Below, piece after piece: positions 47,818 to 57,193 of a stretch of DNA of 64,000 nt. Under the pieces are notes generated by a model. That model saw only the letters and a list, made by a program, of their open reading frames with translations, had not been told where the DNA came from and did not search any database. How positions within the stretch are numbered: the first letter of the stretch is position 1; every line of letters begins with the position of its first letter. Position numbers and translations under genes: made by a program. Origin of the DNA: an uncultured Planctomycetota bacterium (GTDB lineage: Bacteria > Planctomycetota > Phycisphaerae > SM23-33); contig CAITIS010000031.1 in the NCBI GenBank assembly GCA_903892515.1, forward strand, positions 1-64,000, given 5' to 3'.

Positions 47818-49853
47818 AGGCAGGGCACGTCCAGATGCGTCACCGTCAGCGGGTCCAGAATCAGCGCCAATGTGCCGCCGGTTGCCCGACTGACCGACCG
47901 CTCTTCCGTAAACCGTACGCACGGCTCAGCCGATACCGGCACAAGCTGCGTCAGCGTCACCAACTCAGGACTGTAGGGCGTGCAACTTGTTGCACGCGGG
48001 CTCGTGGACGCGCCGTCCCCTGGCTGCGGCCTGCACGCCCGCAAGTCCAGCACCACCTTTCGCGCCTGCTGGGGCTCGCGATTGATCAGCGTCACGTGCA
48101 CGGCCTTGCCGCCAGGAGCCAGCGTGGCCAACGCATCGATGTCGCTGCCGGCGGCGAAGGGCAGCTCGATCAGCCTGCCGCCGTGGTGAACCTTCAGCAT
48201 GGCCATGACCTGGCCCACCGGGGTCAACTCGCACTGGTCCTTGTTCGGCCCAGCGTCGGTGACGATGGCCCCTTCGTTGACGGGTTGGAAGTACGCGCCG
48301 ATGCTCAGGTCCAGCGCCTGCGCATTGCGGAAGAGCATGTGCAGCGTGCCGGCGGCGTAGATGCCGTCCACGATCGTCGGCCGGCGGTCCCAGGCGTACC
48401 ACACGTTCCATTCGTCGTAGGCGATGCCGATGCGGCGATTCCTGGGCTTGCGCTGGTCGAGCGACTGCCGCAGTTCCGCCAGCCGGCGATAGTCCGTGTC
48501 GGGCATGTGCGTGAGCTGGCGGAAACCGTCAGGGGCCTTGGGCCCGAGAAAGTCCTGCGTCTCTGGCCGGGCGTACCAGTGAAACGACACGTGCTCGTAA
48601 TCGCGGTACGACGAGGACGGGATCTTCGGCACCCAGCCGGAAAACCACGTGCCCGCCGCCACCAGTTCGACGCTCGGATCGACCTTGCGCATGACCTTGG
48701 CATACTCGTGCGCCAGCCGGCAGTACTCGTCAGGCTCATTGGGCGGGGGCATGTGGCCATAGCCGACCTCGTTGCCGATGGACCAGTACTTCACGCCGTA
48801 CGGCTGGCGGTTTCCGCGGCGGGCGCGCAGCTTGCCCCAGCGCGTCGAGGGCGCGCCGTTGCAGTACTCGACGAAGTCAGCGGCGTCCTGGGCCGTCTCA
48901 CGATTGATATTCACGGTGATGAACGGCTCGGCGCCAAGCTGGCGGCACAGCGCGATGTATTCGTCAACGCCGATTTCATGAGTGTCGTAGCCGCCCGTCA
49001 GCCATAGCGTGTCGTCCATGTATGCTTTGAGCGGCGCCCGCTGATGCACCGGCAGCAGGCCCTCCTTCCAGCGATAGTCGCCGGAAAAGTTTCCTCCCGG
49101 CCAGCGCAGGATCGGCGCGGAAATCTCGCGGAGCTTGTCGATCACGTCCTGGCGCAGGCCGTGGAAGGTGTTGGCCGGCAGAAGCGAAACCGCGCCGACG
49201 TGCAGCGTGCCGGGCGGCGGGAAGGTGATGCTCAGTGCGGCATTGTCATCGTTGGCCGGGCAGCGGAAGGAGAACTCCAGCTCTCGCCACTGGCCGCTCT
49301 TGACGGCAAAGACGTGGCGGCCATGTGTCCGGCGTCCGTTGCCGCTGGCGATGGTCACGGTCACGCGCATGGCCCGATCGGCCCGCACCGCCACGAAGCA
49401 GCGATACATCAGGCCGCGCCGCAGCCTCAGGCCGCCCTGGGTGATGCCGCACGGTTCAGCATTCTTGCCCGCACTGCCCGGACCGGCCTGGATCGCCTGA
49501 TATTGAACCGAGTAGTCGGACTTGAACCGGCTGTAGAGGTCGATGCCTTCATGCCGAACGTAGGCGTCGGCGCCGGAGAGCAGGCGATACTGGCAAGCCT
49601 CGTGCCCCACGCCCTGCCACGGCAGCGCTACGCCTTGCGGGCCCGGCTGAAACGTGAACTTGCGATTGCGCAGCATCTCGGCCGATAGCCCGCCGTGGAT
49701 GCACCGCCGCGTGTGCTCAAGGTTGTGCCCAGCCAGCAAAGCCGATACCACCTCGCCGGCCGACGATGCATCAATTGAAAGGGTGGTCACGCCGTCGCGA
49801 CCTCGCCTGCGCATAGAACTGCCCGCTTTGCCCGCCCGCTTGACACTCGCCAT
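47802..49853 (-). CDS. GH51-like alpha-L-arabinofuranosidase
   Basis: GGLSAEMLRNRKF; LRWPGGNFSGDYRWKEG; YWSIGNEVGYGHMPPPNEPDEYCRLAHEYAKVMRKVDP; YDEWNVWY. Confidence 0.85.
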   Translation of the reverse strand: MASVKRAGKAGSSMRRRGRDGVTTLSIDASSAGEVVSALLAGHNLEHTRRCIHGGLSAEMLRNRKFTFQPGPQGVALPWQGVGHEACQYRLLSGADAYVRHEGIDLYSRFKSDYSVQYQAIQAGPGSAGKNAEPCGITQGGLRLRRGLMYRCFVAVRADRAMRVTVTIASGNGRRTHGRHVFAVKSGQWRELEFSFRCPANDDNAALSITFPPPGTLHVGAVSLLPANTFHGLRQDVIDKLREISAPILRWPGGNFSGDYRWKEGLLPVHQRAPLKAYMDDTLWLTGGYDTHEIGVDEYIALCRQLGAEPFITVNINRETAQDAADFVEYCNGAPSTRWGKLRARRGNRQPYGVKYWSIGNEVGYGHMPPPNEPDEYCRLAHEYAKVMRKVDPSVELVAAGTWFSGWVPKIPSSSYRDYEHVSFHWYARPETQDFLGPKAPDGFRQLTHMPDTDYRRLAELRQSLDQRKPRNRRIGIAYDEWNVWYAWDRRPTIVDGIYAAGTLHMLFRNAQALDLSIGAYFQPVNEGAIVTDAGPNKDQCELTPVGQVMAMLKVHHGGRLIELPFAAGSDIDALATLAPGGKAVHVTLINREPQQARKVVLDLRACRPQPGDGASTSPRATSCTPYSPELVTLTQLVPVSAEPCVRFTEERSVSRATGGTLALILDPLTVTHLDVPCLGAIG

Positions 49854-49978
49854 GTTTGCTCTCCGCCTGAACTTACCTGTCAGCGATCAACGTATGTGTG
49901 ATCGAATCAGCCACATTCTCAACTGCCCGCCGGCGGACGGCAACAGATTCTCCGACGGCATCGGGCGCCTCGTCACGC

Positions 49979-50146
49979 GGGTGCCATAGGTTGAGCCGCG
50001 GCTTCTGGCGGCTCTACCTATGCGGAACGCACCCGGCCAAAAGACGGCGGGCAGTGCCCGCCCTACCTGCTGCCTGTGCGGGACGTCCAGCATAGGCAGC
50101 CCCGGCTTCGCGAGACGACGCGAAGCCGTGTCAGCCTATGGCACCC
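49979..50146. repeat. Doublet copy E3, inverted orientation, longer spacer
   Basis: GGGTGCCATAGGTTGAGCCGCGG...CGAAGCCGTGTCAGCCTATGGCACCC. Confidence 0.92.
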
Positions 50147-50167
50147 ATCGACGGCCGTTGCCACGCC

Positions 50168-50245
50168 CCCTACGACCTATGACCTATGACCTACGACCTA
50201 CGACCTTTCCCTCCGCCCTATGCCCTACGCCCTCCGCCCTCGCTT
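50168..50245. repeat. (GACCTAY)n followed by (GCCCTMY)n heptamer array
   Basis: ctacgacctatgacctatgacctacgacc...ccgccctatgccctacgccctccgccctc. Confidence 0.88.
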
Positions 50246-50315
50246 CCGTTGTTAAGTTGATTCTTGCCGCGCCAGGCGGTATCTCTTGGCAAGTCACTCT
50301 TGGAAAGGATCAGAC

Positions 50316-51194
50316 ATGATTCGCATCGGCATCGTCGGCGCTGAAAACACCCACAGCTATTCCGTGGCCGCCACCTTAAACATCAACAAGGCCGTGCCCG
50401 GGGCCGCCGTCGTGGCCATCTGGGGCGAGACGGACGAATTCGCCAAGACGGCCGCAAAGAAGGGGCAAATCCCGCTGATCGTAAAAAAGCCCACCGACAT
50501 GATCGGCCAGGTCGACGCCATCATGGTCGATCACCGCCATGCCAAGCTGCACCTGCCCGCGGCTGAGGCGTTCCTGGAGAAGAAACTGCCGCTCTTTATC
50601 GACAAGCCCTTCTCGTATCGGCTGGCCGAAGGCAAGGCCTTCCTGGCCAAGGCCCGCAAGCTGGGCGTGCCGGTGACGAGTTTCAGCGCCATCCCGCACC
50701 AGCAGAGTTTCGCCACCATGATGCAGAAGGTCCGCAAGGCCGGCGAGGTGCGGGCGGTCTCTTCCATCGGCCCAGCCGATATCAAGAGCCCCTGGGGCGG
50801 CATCTTCTTCTATGGCGTGCACCAGGTGGACATGCTGATCGAGGCCTTTGGGCCGGAAATCGTGGCCGTCAGCGTCGCCAAGAAGAAGGTCGGCGAGAAG
50901 TTCTCCGCCATCGCTGCGCTCTTCTGGGCCAGCGGCCTGATGGCGACAATGCAGTGTTTGAACGGCGCCCAGACGGGTTTCCAACTGGCCGTCAGCACCG
51001 ACGGCGGCATCCTGAGCGACAAACTCGCCTTTGACGCCGATCCGTACCTGATGGGCACGCGCTGCTTCGTGAAGATGTTCAAGACCGGCAAGGAGCCCTT
51101 CACGCACAGCCGAATCCTGTCCCCGATCGCCGTGCTGGAAGCAATGGAAAAGGCCGTCACCAGCGGCAAACTGGAAAAGGTGGCCAAGACGTAG
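50316..51194 (+). CDS. Gfo/Idh/MocA family oxidoreductase
   Basis: MIRIGIVGAENTHSYSVAATLN; FIDKPFSYRLAEGKAFL. Confidence 0.88.
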   Translation: MIRIGIVGAENTHSYSVAATLNINKAVPGAAVVAIWGETDEFAKTAAKKGQIPLIVKKPTDMIGQVDAIMVDHRHAKLHLPAAEAFLEKKLPLFIDKPFSYRLAEGKAFLAKARKLGVPVTSFSAIPHQQSFATMMQKVRKAGEVRAVSSIGPADIKSPWGGIFFYGVHQVDMLIEAFGPEIVAVSVAKKKVGEKFSAIAALFWASGLMATMQCLNGAQTGFQLAVSTDGGILSDKLAFDADPYLMGTRCFVKMFKTGKEPFTHSRILSPIAVLEAMEKAVTSGKLEKVAKT

Positions 51195-51390
51195 TTCGTT
51201 GATTCGTGAATTCGTGAATTCGTTAATTCGTGGACTCGTGGACTCGTGAATCCGTGAACTCTGAATGCGTAAGCTCGTGGGTGCCGTGGCCACGGAGTCC
51301 AGTGGCCACGTTCCCGAGTCAACGATTCACCAGTCCCGGATCCACTGGCTGGATCGGATTCACGGATTCACGAGTCCACGAATTCACGGC
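51193..51390. repeat. Octamer arrays in inverted orientation bracketing a TGGACGCC-loop-family hairpin
   Basis: Left tcgtgaat arrays; centre 51285-51310 CGTGGCCAC-GGAGTCCA-GTGGCCACG; right gattcacg/gaattcac arrays. Confidence 0.9.
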
Positions 51391-51453
51391 CGCTCCTACG
51401 GCGGTTTTGCCGCGCGGTCCTATTCTCCTTAGTTAGAAAGTTAGTGTTGCTGA

Positions 51454-52287
51454 ATGCTGAGCTTGTGTTTTTCGATATCCGATTGGTGGCTCTTGCCGGT
51501 GGGCGTGATCATCGGGACGTACGGTACGTTGATCGGCGCCGGCGGCGGCTTTTTGCTCATGCCGCTGCTGATTCTGGCCTGTCCCACCGAAAGCCCTGCG
51601 GTCATGACGGCCATTTCGCTGGCGATGATCTGCGCCAACGCCACCTCGGGCACGTACGCCTACGCCCGCCAAAAGCGGGTCGACTTTGGCTTGGGCATCT
51701 GCTACGCCCTGGCCAGTATCCCCGGGGCATTCCTGGGCGAGGCCATGGTCAAGCACATCCCGCGCAAGGAATTCAACCTCTGCTTCGGCGCGGTGCTGTT
51801 CCTGGCCGCCACGTACCTGCTGCTCAATCCCAGGCGCAAAGGCGCTACCGACGCCCACGATGAAGAGGCCGTGCGCAATTTCATCCAGCACGGCGTCAGG
51901 CCGTATTCCTTCCGGCGGGCGTTCTGGATCGGCGTGCCGGTGAGCCTGGCCGTGGGCGTGCTCTCGAGCCTGCTGGGCATCGGCGGCGGCATCATTCACG
52001 TGCCGCTGCTCTCGAACGTGCTGCACTTTCCCGTGCACATGGCCACGGCCACGTCGCACTTCGTGCTGGTCTTCACCACGGCGGCGGGCACGGTGGCCCA
52101 CGCCCTGGACGGCACGCTCTGGCCGGGGCTGGACAAGGCCATCTGGCTGAGCGTGGGCGTGATCCCCGGCGCCCAGATCGGGGCCAAGCTCTCCAAGCGG
52201 CTCAAGGGCGCCTGGATCATCCGCGGGCTGGCGATGGCACTGGCCGTGGTGGGTGTGCGCATCGTGCTGCTGGCACTGTACCGGTAG
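51454..52287 (+). CDS. TauE/SafE family sulfite exporter-like permease
   Basis: IGTYGTLIGAGGGFLLMPLLIL; two-fold repeat LLGIGGGIIHVPLL; multi-TM. Confidence 0.9.
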   Translation: MLSLCFSISDWWLLPVGVIIGTYGTLIGAGGGFLLMPLLILACPTESPAVMTAISLAMICANATSGTYAYARQKRVDFGLGICYALASIPGAFLGEAMVKHIPRKEFNLCFGAVLFLAATYLLLNPRRKGATDAHDEEAVRNFIQHGVRPYSFRRAFWIGVPVSLAVGVLSSLLGIGGGIIHVPLLSNVLHFPVHMATATSHFVLVFTTAAGTVAHALDGTLWPGLDKAIWLSVGVIPGAQIGAKLSKRLKGAWIIRGLAMALAVVGVRIVLLALYR

Positions 52288-52388
52288 AGACGGACCGGGA
52301 TCAGGAGGCCGGAATCGGGAATCGGGGAATGCAGCAGGGATGCATGGGATTCAAGGGATAGTTGCGGATTGATGCAGGGTGGATGCGG

Positions 52389-54038
52389 ATGGCCGAACGA
52401 AAACGAGTTGCCCAGCCAACGGTGCAAGCACAGCCCAGCGCGTCAGGCCTGCGCCGCGTGCTGGAGCATCGTTTCACCGTGCCGGTGCTGCTGGTACTCG
52501 CGCTGCTGGCGGCCTACAGCATCAATGGCGACCCCATTACCGGCGGTGATTCGACGCCCAACACATTCCTGCCGGTCTATTTGCTGCGCGACGGCACGCT
52601 GTACTTCACCCCCAGCCGAGCGGCGTTCATGTTCGACTGGACGCTCACGCTCGACGGCAAGGACCACGCCGTCAGGCCGAATAACCTCGACGTACGCGTC
52701 GGCGGCACGCCGCTCCGGGACTTCTACCGCAGCGGGCGGTTGAAGGTCACTGAGCCCGACTACTACATCGTCGAAAGCAAACAGATCGATCCGGTCACGC
52801 GTGAGAAAGAGTACGTCAGCACGTTTGGCGTCGGGGTGGGGCTGTCGGCCTTGCCGGTACTGATGTGGTTTGACCCGCAGGAACTACTGAAGAATCCCGC
52901 CCGGTTGTGGTCGGCCGCCAAGTTCGCCGCCTCGCTGGAGGTGGCGCTCTCGGGGATGTTCCTGTTCCTGATTGGCCGGAGGCTCGTCAACGAGTGGCTG
53001 GCCCTGCTGGTGGCGCTGGCGTATGGCCTGGGCACGTGCGTGTGGACCACCAGCAGCCAGGCGCTCTTCCAGCACGCCCCCAACGTGCTGTTCCTGGCCC
53101 TGGGCACCTGGTTCTTGAGCCACCAGCCGCTCAAACGATTTTCCGCCACGGGCTGCGGGCTGGCGTATGCCTGCGCCCTGGCCTGCCGCCCCACCAGTTC
53201 GGCCGTGCTTGTGGCGGTGGGCGTGTATCTGCTCCTGAAGGACCGCCGAAACGTGCTGGCATTCCTGGCCGGCGCCGCGCCGGTCCTGCTGGCTGTCGGG
53301 ATGTACAACGCTTATTTCCTCGGCGCACCGTGGGACTTTGGCCAGGCGCACGCCGCCGCCGTCGTCTTGGCCAAGACGGGCTCGCCTAGCATCTGGCAGA
53401 GCCCGCTGTGGCTGGGCTTGGCCGGACACTTGCTGAGCCCCTCGCGCGGGCTTTTCATCTTCTCGCCCTTCCTGATCGCAGCCCTCTTTGGGTTGTATCG
53501 AATCTGGCGCGAAGAGCCCTACCGCTTCGCCCGGCCGCTGATGGTAGCGATGGTCGTCATCCTGTGCGTCGAAGCCAAACACTTTGACTGGTGGAGCGGC
53601 TGGTCCTATGGCTGCCGCCACATCGTGGACCTGACGTTCTTTCTGTGCCTGTTCCTGCTGCCGGTGATGGCCTGGATCGCGCGGCGCAAGTGGGCGTTGA
53701 CGCTATTCTCGCTGGCGCTGGCGTGGTCGGTCGTCGTGCAGGTCGTGGGGGCGTTCGCGTACGACATGGTGGGCTGGAACAATCATCTCGTCAGCGCCGA
53801 GATGAAATGGCCTGGCGAGACCGGCACGTTCACGGTAAGCACCTGGGCCCAGGAGTTCGGTTCAGCGGCCCAGGGCGCGCAGGTGGTCAAAGAGACCACC
53901 TTAGACATCGACAAGCCAGAGAACCGCTACCGGCTGTGGTCGATCTCGGACAACCAGATCGGCTACTACCTGACGCACTTCCGCGAGGCTCGCCAGACCA
54001 AGCGGGCGATTCTGAAACGGACGATCGGGCCGGGATAA
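52389..54038 (+). CDS. Multi-TM protein, glycosyltransferase-like (GT-C fold candidate)
   Basis: Hydrophobic, N-terminal NGDPITGGDSTPNTFLPVYLLRDGTLYF. Confidence 0.65.
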   Translation: MAERKRVAQPTVQAQPSASGLRRVLEHRFTVPVLLVLALLAAYSINGDPITGGDSTPNTFLPVYLLRDGTLYFTPSRAAFMFDWTLTLDGKDHAVRPNNLDVRVGGTPLRDFYRSGRLKVTEPDYYIVESKQIDPVTREKEYVSTFGVGVGLSALPVLMWFDPQELLKNPARLWSAAKFAASLEVALSGMFLFLIGRRLVNEWLALLVALAYGLGTCVWTTSSQALFQHAPNVLFLALGTWFLSHQPLKRFSATGCGLAYACALACRPTSSAVLVAVGVYLLLKDRRNVLAFLAGAAPVLLAVGMYNAYFLGAPWDFGQAHAAAVVLAKTGSPSIWQSPLWLGLAGHLLSPSRGLFIFSPFLIAALFGLYRIWREEPYRFARPLMVAMVVILCVEAKHFDWWSGWSYGCRHIVDLTFFLCLFLLPVMAWIARRKWALTLFSLALAWSVVVQVVGAFAYDMVGWNNHLVSAEMKWPGETGTFTVSTWAQEFGSAAQGAQVVKETTLDIDKPENRYRLWSISDNQIGYYLTHFREARQTKRAILKRTIGPG

Positions 54039-54070
54039 TCGCCCGAAGGGGCGGCCGCTGCGGTCGCCAC

Positions 54071-54146
54071 GTAGCATGGGCGTCTCGCCCATGAGTATTT
54101 CGGCTATTCCGGCATCATTGGGCCACGGGCGGGACGCCCGTGCTAC
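54071..54146. repeat. Family A hairpin doublet, 76 bp
   Basis: GTAGCATGGGCG-TCT-CGCCCATG / 30-nt spacer / CACGGGCG-GGA-CGCCCGTGCTAC. Confidence 0.93.
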
Positions 54147-54163
54147 GGTTACGAATCCGACCC

Positions 54164-55201
54164 CTACAGGTTCGTCCGGAAGAACTCCACGCTCTTGTGG
54201 CCGCACCAGCCGTGCTGACGCGGGTCGAGGTCCAGCGCAAGCCGCTCGCGCACGCCCGCGGCCGAGTAGATCTTCTCCACCTGCTTGAAGCACGCCGTGG
54301 CCGAGGCGACGCGGAAGCAGTCGTCGTGGATGCCGATCTCCACCAGCAGCGGGCGCGGGGCGATCAGGCCTTGCAGTTCGGCCACGTCGCACAGATCGTA
54401 GATGCCCGGGGTGATCTGGCTGCCGCAGAAGTTCGCGTCGGCCATGCCGAATTCCTCGAAGCGGTCGCTGTAGCAGATCACGTCGGCGGCCTTGATGCGG
54501 TCGTCGGCCAGGCTCGTCCACACCGTCATGGTGCCGCCGAAGCTCAGGCCCATCACGCCGATTCGAGCGGGGTCCACGAACTCCTGCTGGCAGAGGTAAT
54601 CCAGGGCGCACTGGGCGTCGTGCACGTTCAGGCCCAGCACCGTCTGGCCCAGGATGGCGGCCCGGATGAAGTGGACGTTGCAGATGTCCTGCCCGCCGAA
54701 GATGTCATTATGGTGCGGCCCGCGGCGGTCGTCGCGCTCGCCGAAGCCACGCCAGTCAATCGCGATCACCGCGAAACCGGCCTTGGCCATGTGCAGGCCG
54801 TAGTCGTAGTTGTGGGCAGCGATGTCCGCCGCCCGCCCGGCGTCAACGTTCACACCCATGACGGCGTCCTTGCCGTAAGGCCCGTGGCCATGGCAAGCGA
54901 GAATGGCGGGCAGAGGGCCCTTGGCGTTCTCGGGACGAAAGACGTACGCGGTGGCCGAGAGCCCCTCTTCGACGTCGAAGATGAGCTTCTGCTTGATCAG
55001 GCCATCGGCGCGCCACTCCACGATCAGCTCGGGATTCAGCGGCACGCGCGCGGGCATCTTGCCCAAACTCTGGCGGACCAGCGGCAGCAGTTCATCGTGC
55101 CAATTCTGCCACTGGGCCGGGCTGGCGCCGTCGAAATGAAACCTCGGCCGGTGCTTGGCGGCCACGTTGCGAAAATGCGCGTTGATCGACAGGTTCCGCA
55201 T
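54164..55201 (-). CDS. Alpha/beta hydrolase (acetylxylan-esterase-like)
   Basis: ILACHGHGPYGKD; VIAIDWRGFGERDDRRG; IGVMGLSFGGTMTVW. Confidence 0.88.
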   Translation of the reverse strand: MRNLSINAHFRNVAAKHRPRFHFDGASPAQWQNWHDELLPLVRQSLGKMPARVPLNPELIVEWRADGLIKQKLIFDVEEGLSATAYVFRPENAKGPLPAILACHGHGPYGKDAVMGVNVDAGRAADIAAHNYDYGLHMAKAGFAVIAIDWRGFGERDDRRGPHHNDIFGGQDICNVHFIRAAILGQTVLGLNVHDAQCALDYLCQQEFVDPARIGVMGLSFGGTMTVWTSLADDRIKAADVICYSDRFEEFGMADANFCGSQITPGIYDLCDVAELQGLIAPRPLLVEIGIHDDCFRVASATACFKQVEKIYSAAGVRERLALDLDPRQHGWCGHKSVEFFRTNL

Positions 55202-55299
55202 AAAGGCTCCAATTCATTTTCGAGTGGTGATTTTCGATGTGCGATTTAACACCGAGAACACGGAATACACGAGAGAAATGTGCGAGGTGGAGGTCCGGC

Positions 55300-55360
55300 C
55301 GCGCTCCCCTACGCCCTACGCCCTATGCCCTACGCCCTCTGCCTCTGCCCTCCGCCCTGC
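55300..55360. repeat. (GCCCTAY)n heptamer array
   Basis: ccctacgccctacgccctatgccctacgccctctgcctctgccctccgccc. Confidence 0.85.
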
Positions 55361-55362
55361 CG

Positions 55363-56445
55363 CTACTCAATCCATCCCCCGCCCAGCAGGCGCGGGCCGT
55401 CGTAGATGGCGGCGCCTTGGCCGGGGGTAATGGCCGAGACGGGCTCGTCGAATTCGGCCTGAAATCGGCCATCGTCCAGCACGGTCACCTGGGCGGGAGC
55501 GCCGGCGTGGTTGTAACGAATCTGCACCACGCCGTGGAATTCCCAGCCGGCTGGCGGCGGGTCGATGTGCCAGTTCACCGCGCTGGCAGTGAGGCGGCGT
55601 GAGAAGGTCTCATCCTTGGTTCCGATGGTGACGCGAGCGGTGATCGGGTCGATCTTCGTGACGAACATCCGCACCGGGCCATACAGGCGGTGCACGGCGT
55701 CTTCGATTCCCGGCCCCAGGCCGCGGCGCTGGCCGATGGTAAAGGCCGCCACGCCCTCGTGCCGCCCCAGCACGTGGCCGGCGCTGTCGGCGATCTCGCC
55801 GGGACGAAACGCCTCCGGCCGGCGCTGCCGCAGCAGCTCGACGTAATCGCCCGAGACGAAGCAGATCTCCTGGCTGTCGGGCTTGTCGGCCACCGGCAGG
55901 CCCAGTGACAGGGCGATGCGGCGGATCTCGGCCTTGTCGGATACCTCGCCGATGGGCAGAAGCACGCGGGTGAGCATCGCCCGCGGCAGCTCGAACAGGG
56001 CGTAGGACTGGTCCTTGGCGGCGGCCCGGCAGATGGCGCCATCGACCACGCGGGCGTAATGCCCCGTGGCGATGAAGTCGGCGCCAAGTTCGTTCGCCCG
56101 CTGCAACAGCCGGGCAAACTTGATGCGGGCGTTGCAGTGCACGCACGGGTTGGGCGTCCGGCCCGAGACGTACTCATCGACGAAGTAGTCCACGACGCCG
56201 CCAAAGGCGTCACCGGCATTGAGCACGTACAGGTCGATGCCCAGCAGCTCGGCCACGCGTCGGGCGTCGGCGGCGTCCTGCGGCGAGCAGCAGCCGGTGG
56301 TGTCATGCCCCGACCCCAGCAGCCCGCCCAGGCACAGGAACACGCCCGTGACGTCGTAACCTTGGCGCTGCAGCAAGTGGGCGGCCACGGAGCTGTCCAC
56401 TCCGCCGCTCATGCCCAGCAGGATTTTTTTGCGTTGAGACATCAT
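55363..56445 (-). CDS. mnmA: tRNA 2-thiouridine(34) synthase MnmA
   Basis: LLGMSGGVDSSVAAHLL; TPNPCVHCNARIKF; FIATGHYARV; DSQEICFV; TIGQRRGLG. Confidence 0.95.
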   Translation of the reverse strand: MMSQRKKILLGMSGGVDSSVAAHLLQRQGYDVTGVFLCLGGLLGSGHDTTGCCSPQDAADARRVAELLGIDLYVLNAGDAFGGVVDYFVDEYVSGRTPNPCVHCNARIKFARLLQRANELGADFIATGHYARVVDGAICRAAAKDQSYALFELPRAMLTRVLLPIGEVSDKAEIRRIALSLGLPVADKPDSQEICFVSGDYVELLRQRRPEAFRPGEIADSAGHVLGRHEGVAAFTIGQRRGLGPGIEDAVHRLYGPVRMFVTKIDPITARVTIGTKDETFSRRLTASAVNWHIDPPPAGWEFHGVVQIRYNHAGAPAQVTVLDDGRFQAEFDEPVSAITPGQGAAIYDGPRLLGGGWIE

Positions 56446-56519
56446 TCACAACTCGCGAGCATTCCTGCCCGCCCTACCAACTTGACCAAATTGGACGCAG
56501 AACCTACCATCCCTGCATC

Positions 56520-57188
56520 ATGGAATTACTTCATCAGTTCATCCAAGTCTTCCTGCACCTGGACAAGCATCTGGGCGAGGCCGTGGCCGCGTACCAGACC
56601 TGGACGTACCTGATCCTGTTCGTCATTATCTTCTGCGAAACGGGCCTGGTCGTCACGCCCTTCTTGCCGGGCGACAGCCTGCTCTTTGCCGCCGGGTCCA
56701 TCGCGGCCTTGCCGGGCTCGCCCCTGAACACCGTCTGGCTGATCGTGCTGCTGGCGGTGGCGGCCTTCCTGGGCGACACGGTCAATTACTGGATCGGCCA
56801 CCTGATCGGGCCCAAGATCTTCCACAAGGAAAACGTCCGGCTGCTGAACAAGAAACACCTGGAGCGGGCCCACCGCTTCTACGAAAAGTACGGCGGTAAG
56901 ACCATCATCATCGCCCGGTTCGTGCCGATCATCCGCACTTTCGCCCCGTTCGTGGCCGGCATCGGCAGCATGACGTATTGGCGGTTCCTGGCGTACAACC
57001 TCGTCGGCGGCGCGCTGTGGGTCTTGCTGTTCGTCCTGGCCGGCCGGCTGTTCGGGCAGATTCCCGTCGTGCAGAAGAACTTCACGCTGGTCATCATGGC
57101 CATCATCGTGATTTCGGTGCTGCCGGCGGTGATCGAATTCATCCGCGCCCGGCGCGAGAGCAAACGCGGTAACACCCCGACGCCCTGA
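56520..57188 (+). CDS. DedA family membrane protein
   Basis: ETGLVVTPFLPGDSLLFAAGSIAALPGSPLN; FYEKYGGKTIIIARFVPIIRTFAPFVAGIGSM. Confidence 0.93.
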   Translation: MELLHQFIQVFLHLDKHLGEAVAAYQTWTYLILFVIIFCETGLVVTPFLPGDSLLFAAGSIAALPGSPLNTVWLIVLLAVAAFLGDTVNYWIGHLIGPKIFHKENVRLLNKKHLERAHRFYEKYGGKTIIIARFVPIIRTFAPFVAGIGSMTYWRFLAYNLVGGALWVLLFVLAGRLFGQIPVVQKNFTLVIMAIIVISVLPAVIEFIRARRESKRGNTPTP

Positions 57189-57193
57189 CTTGC

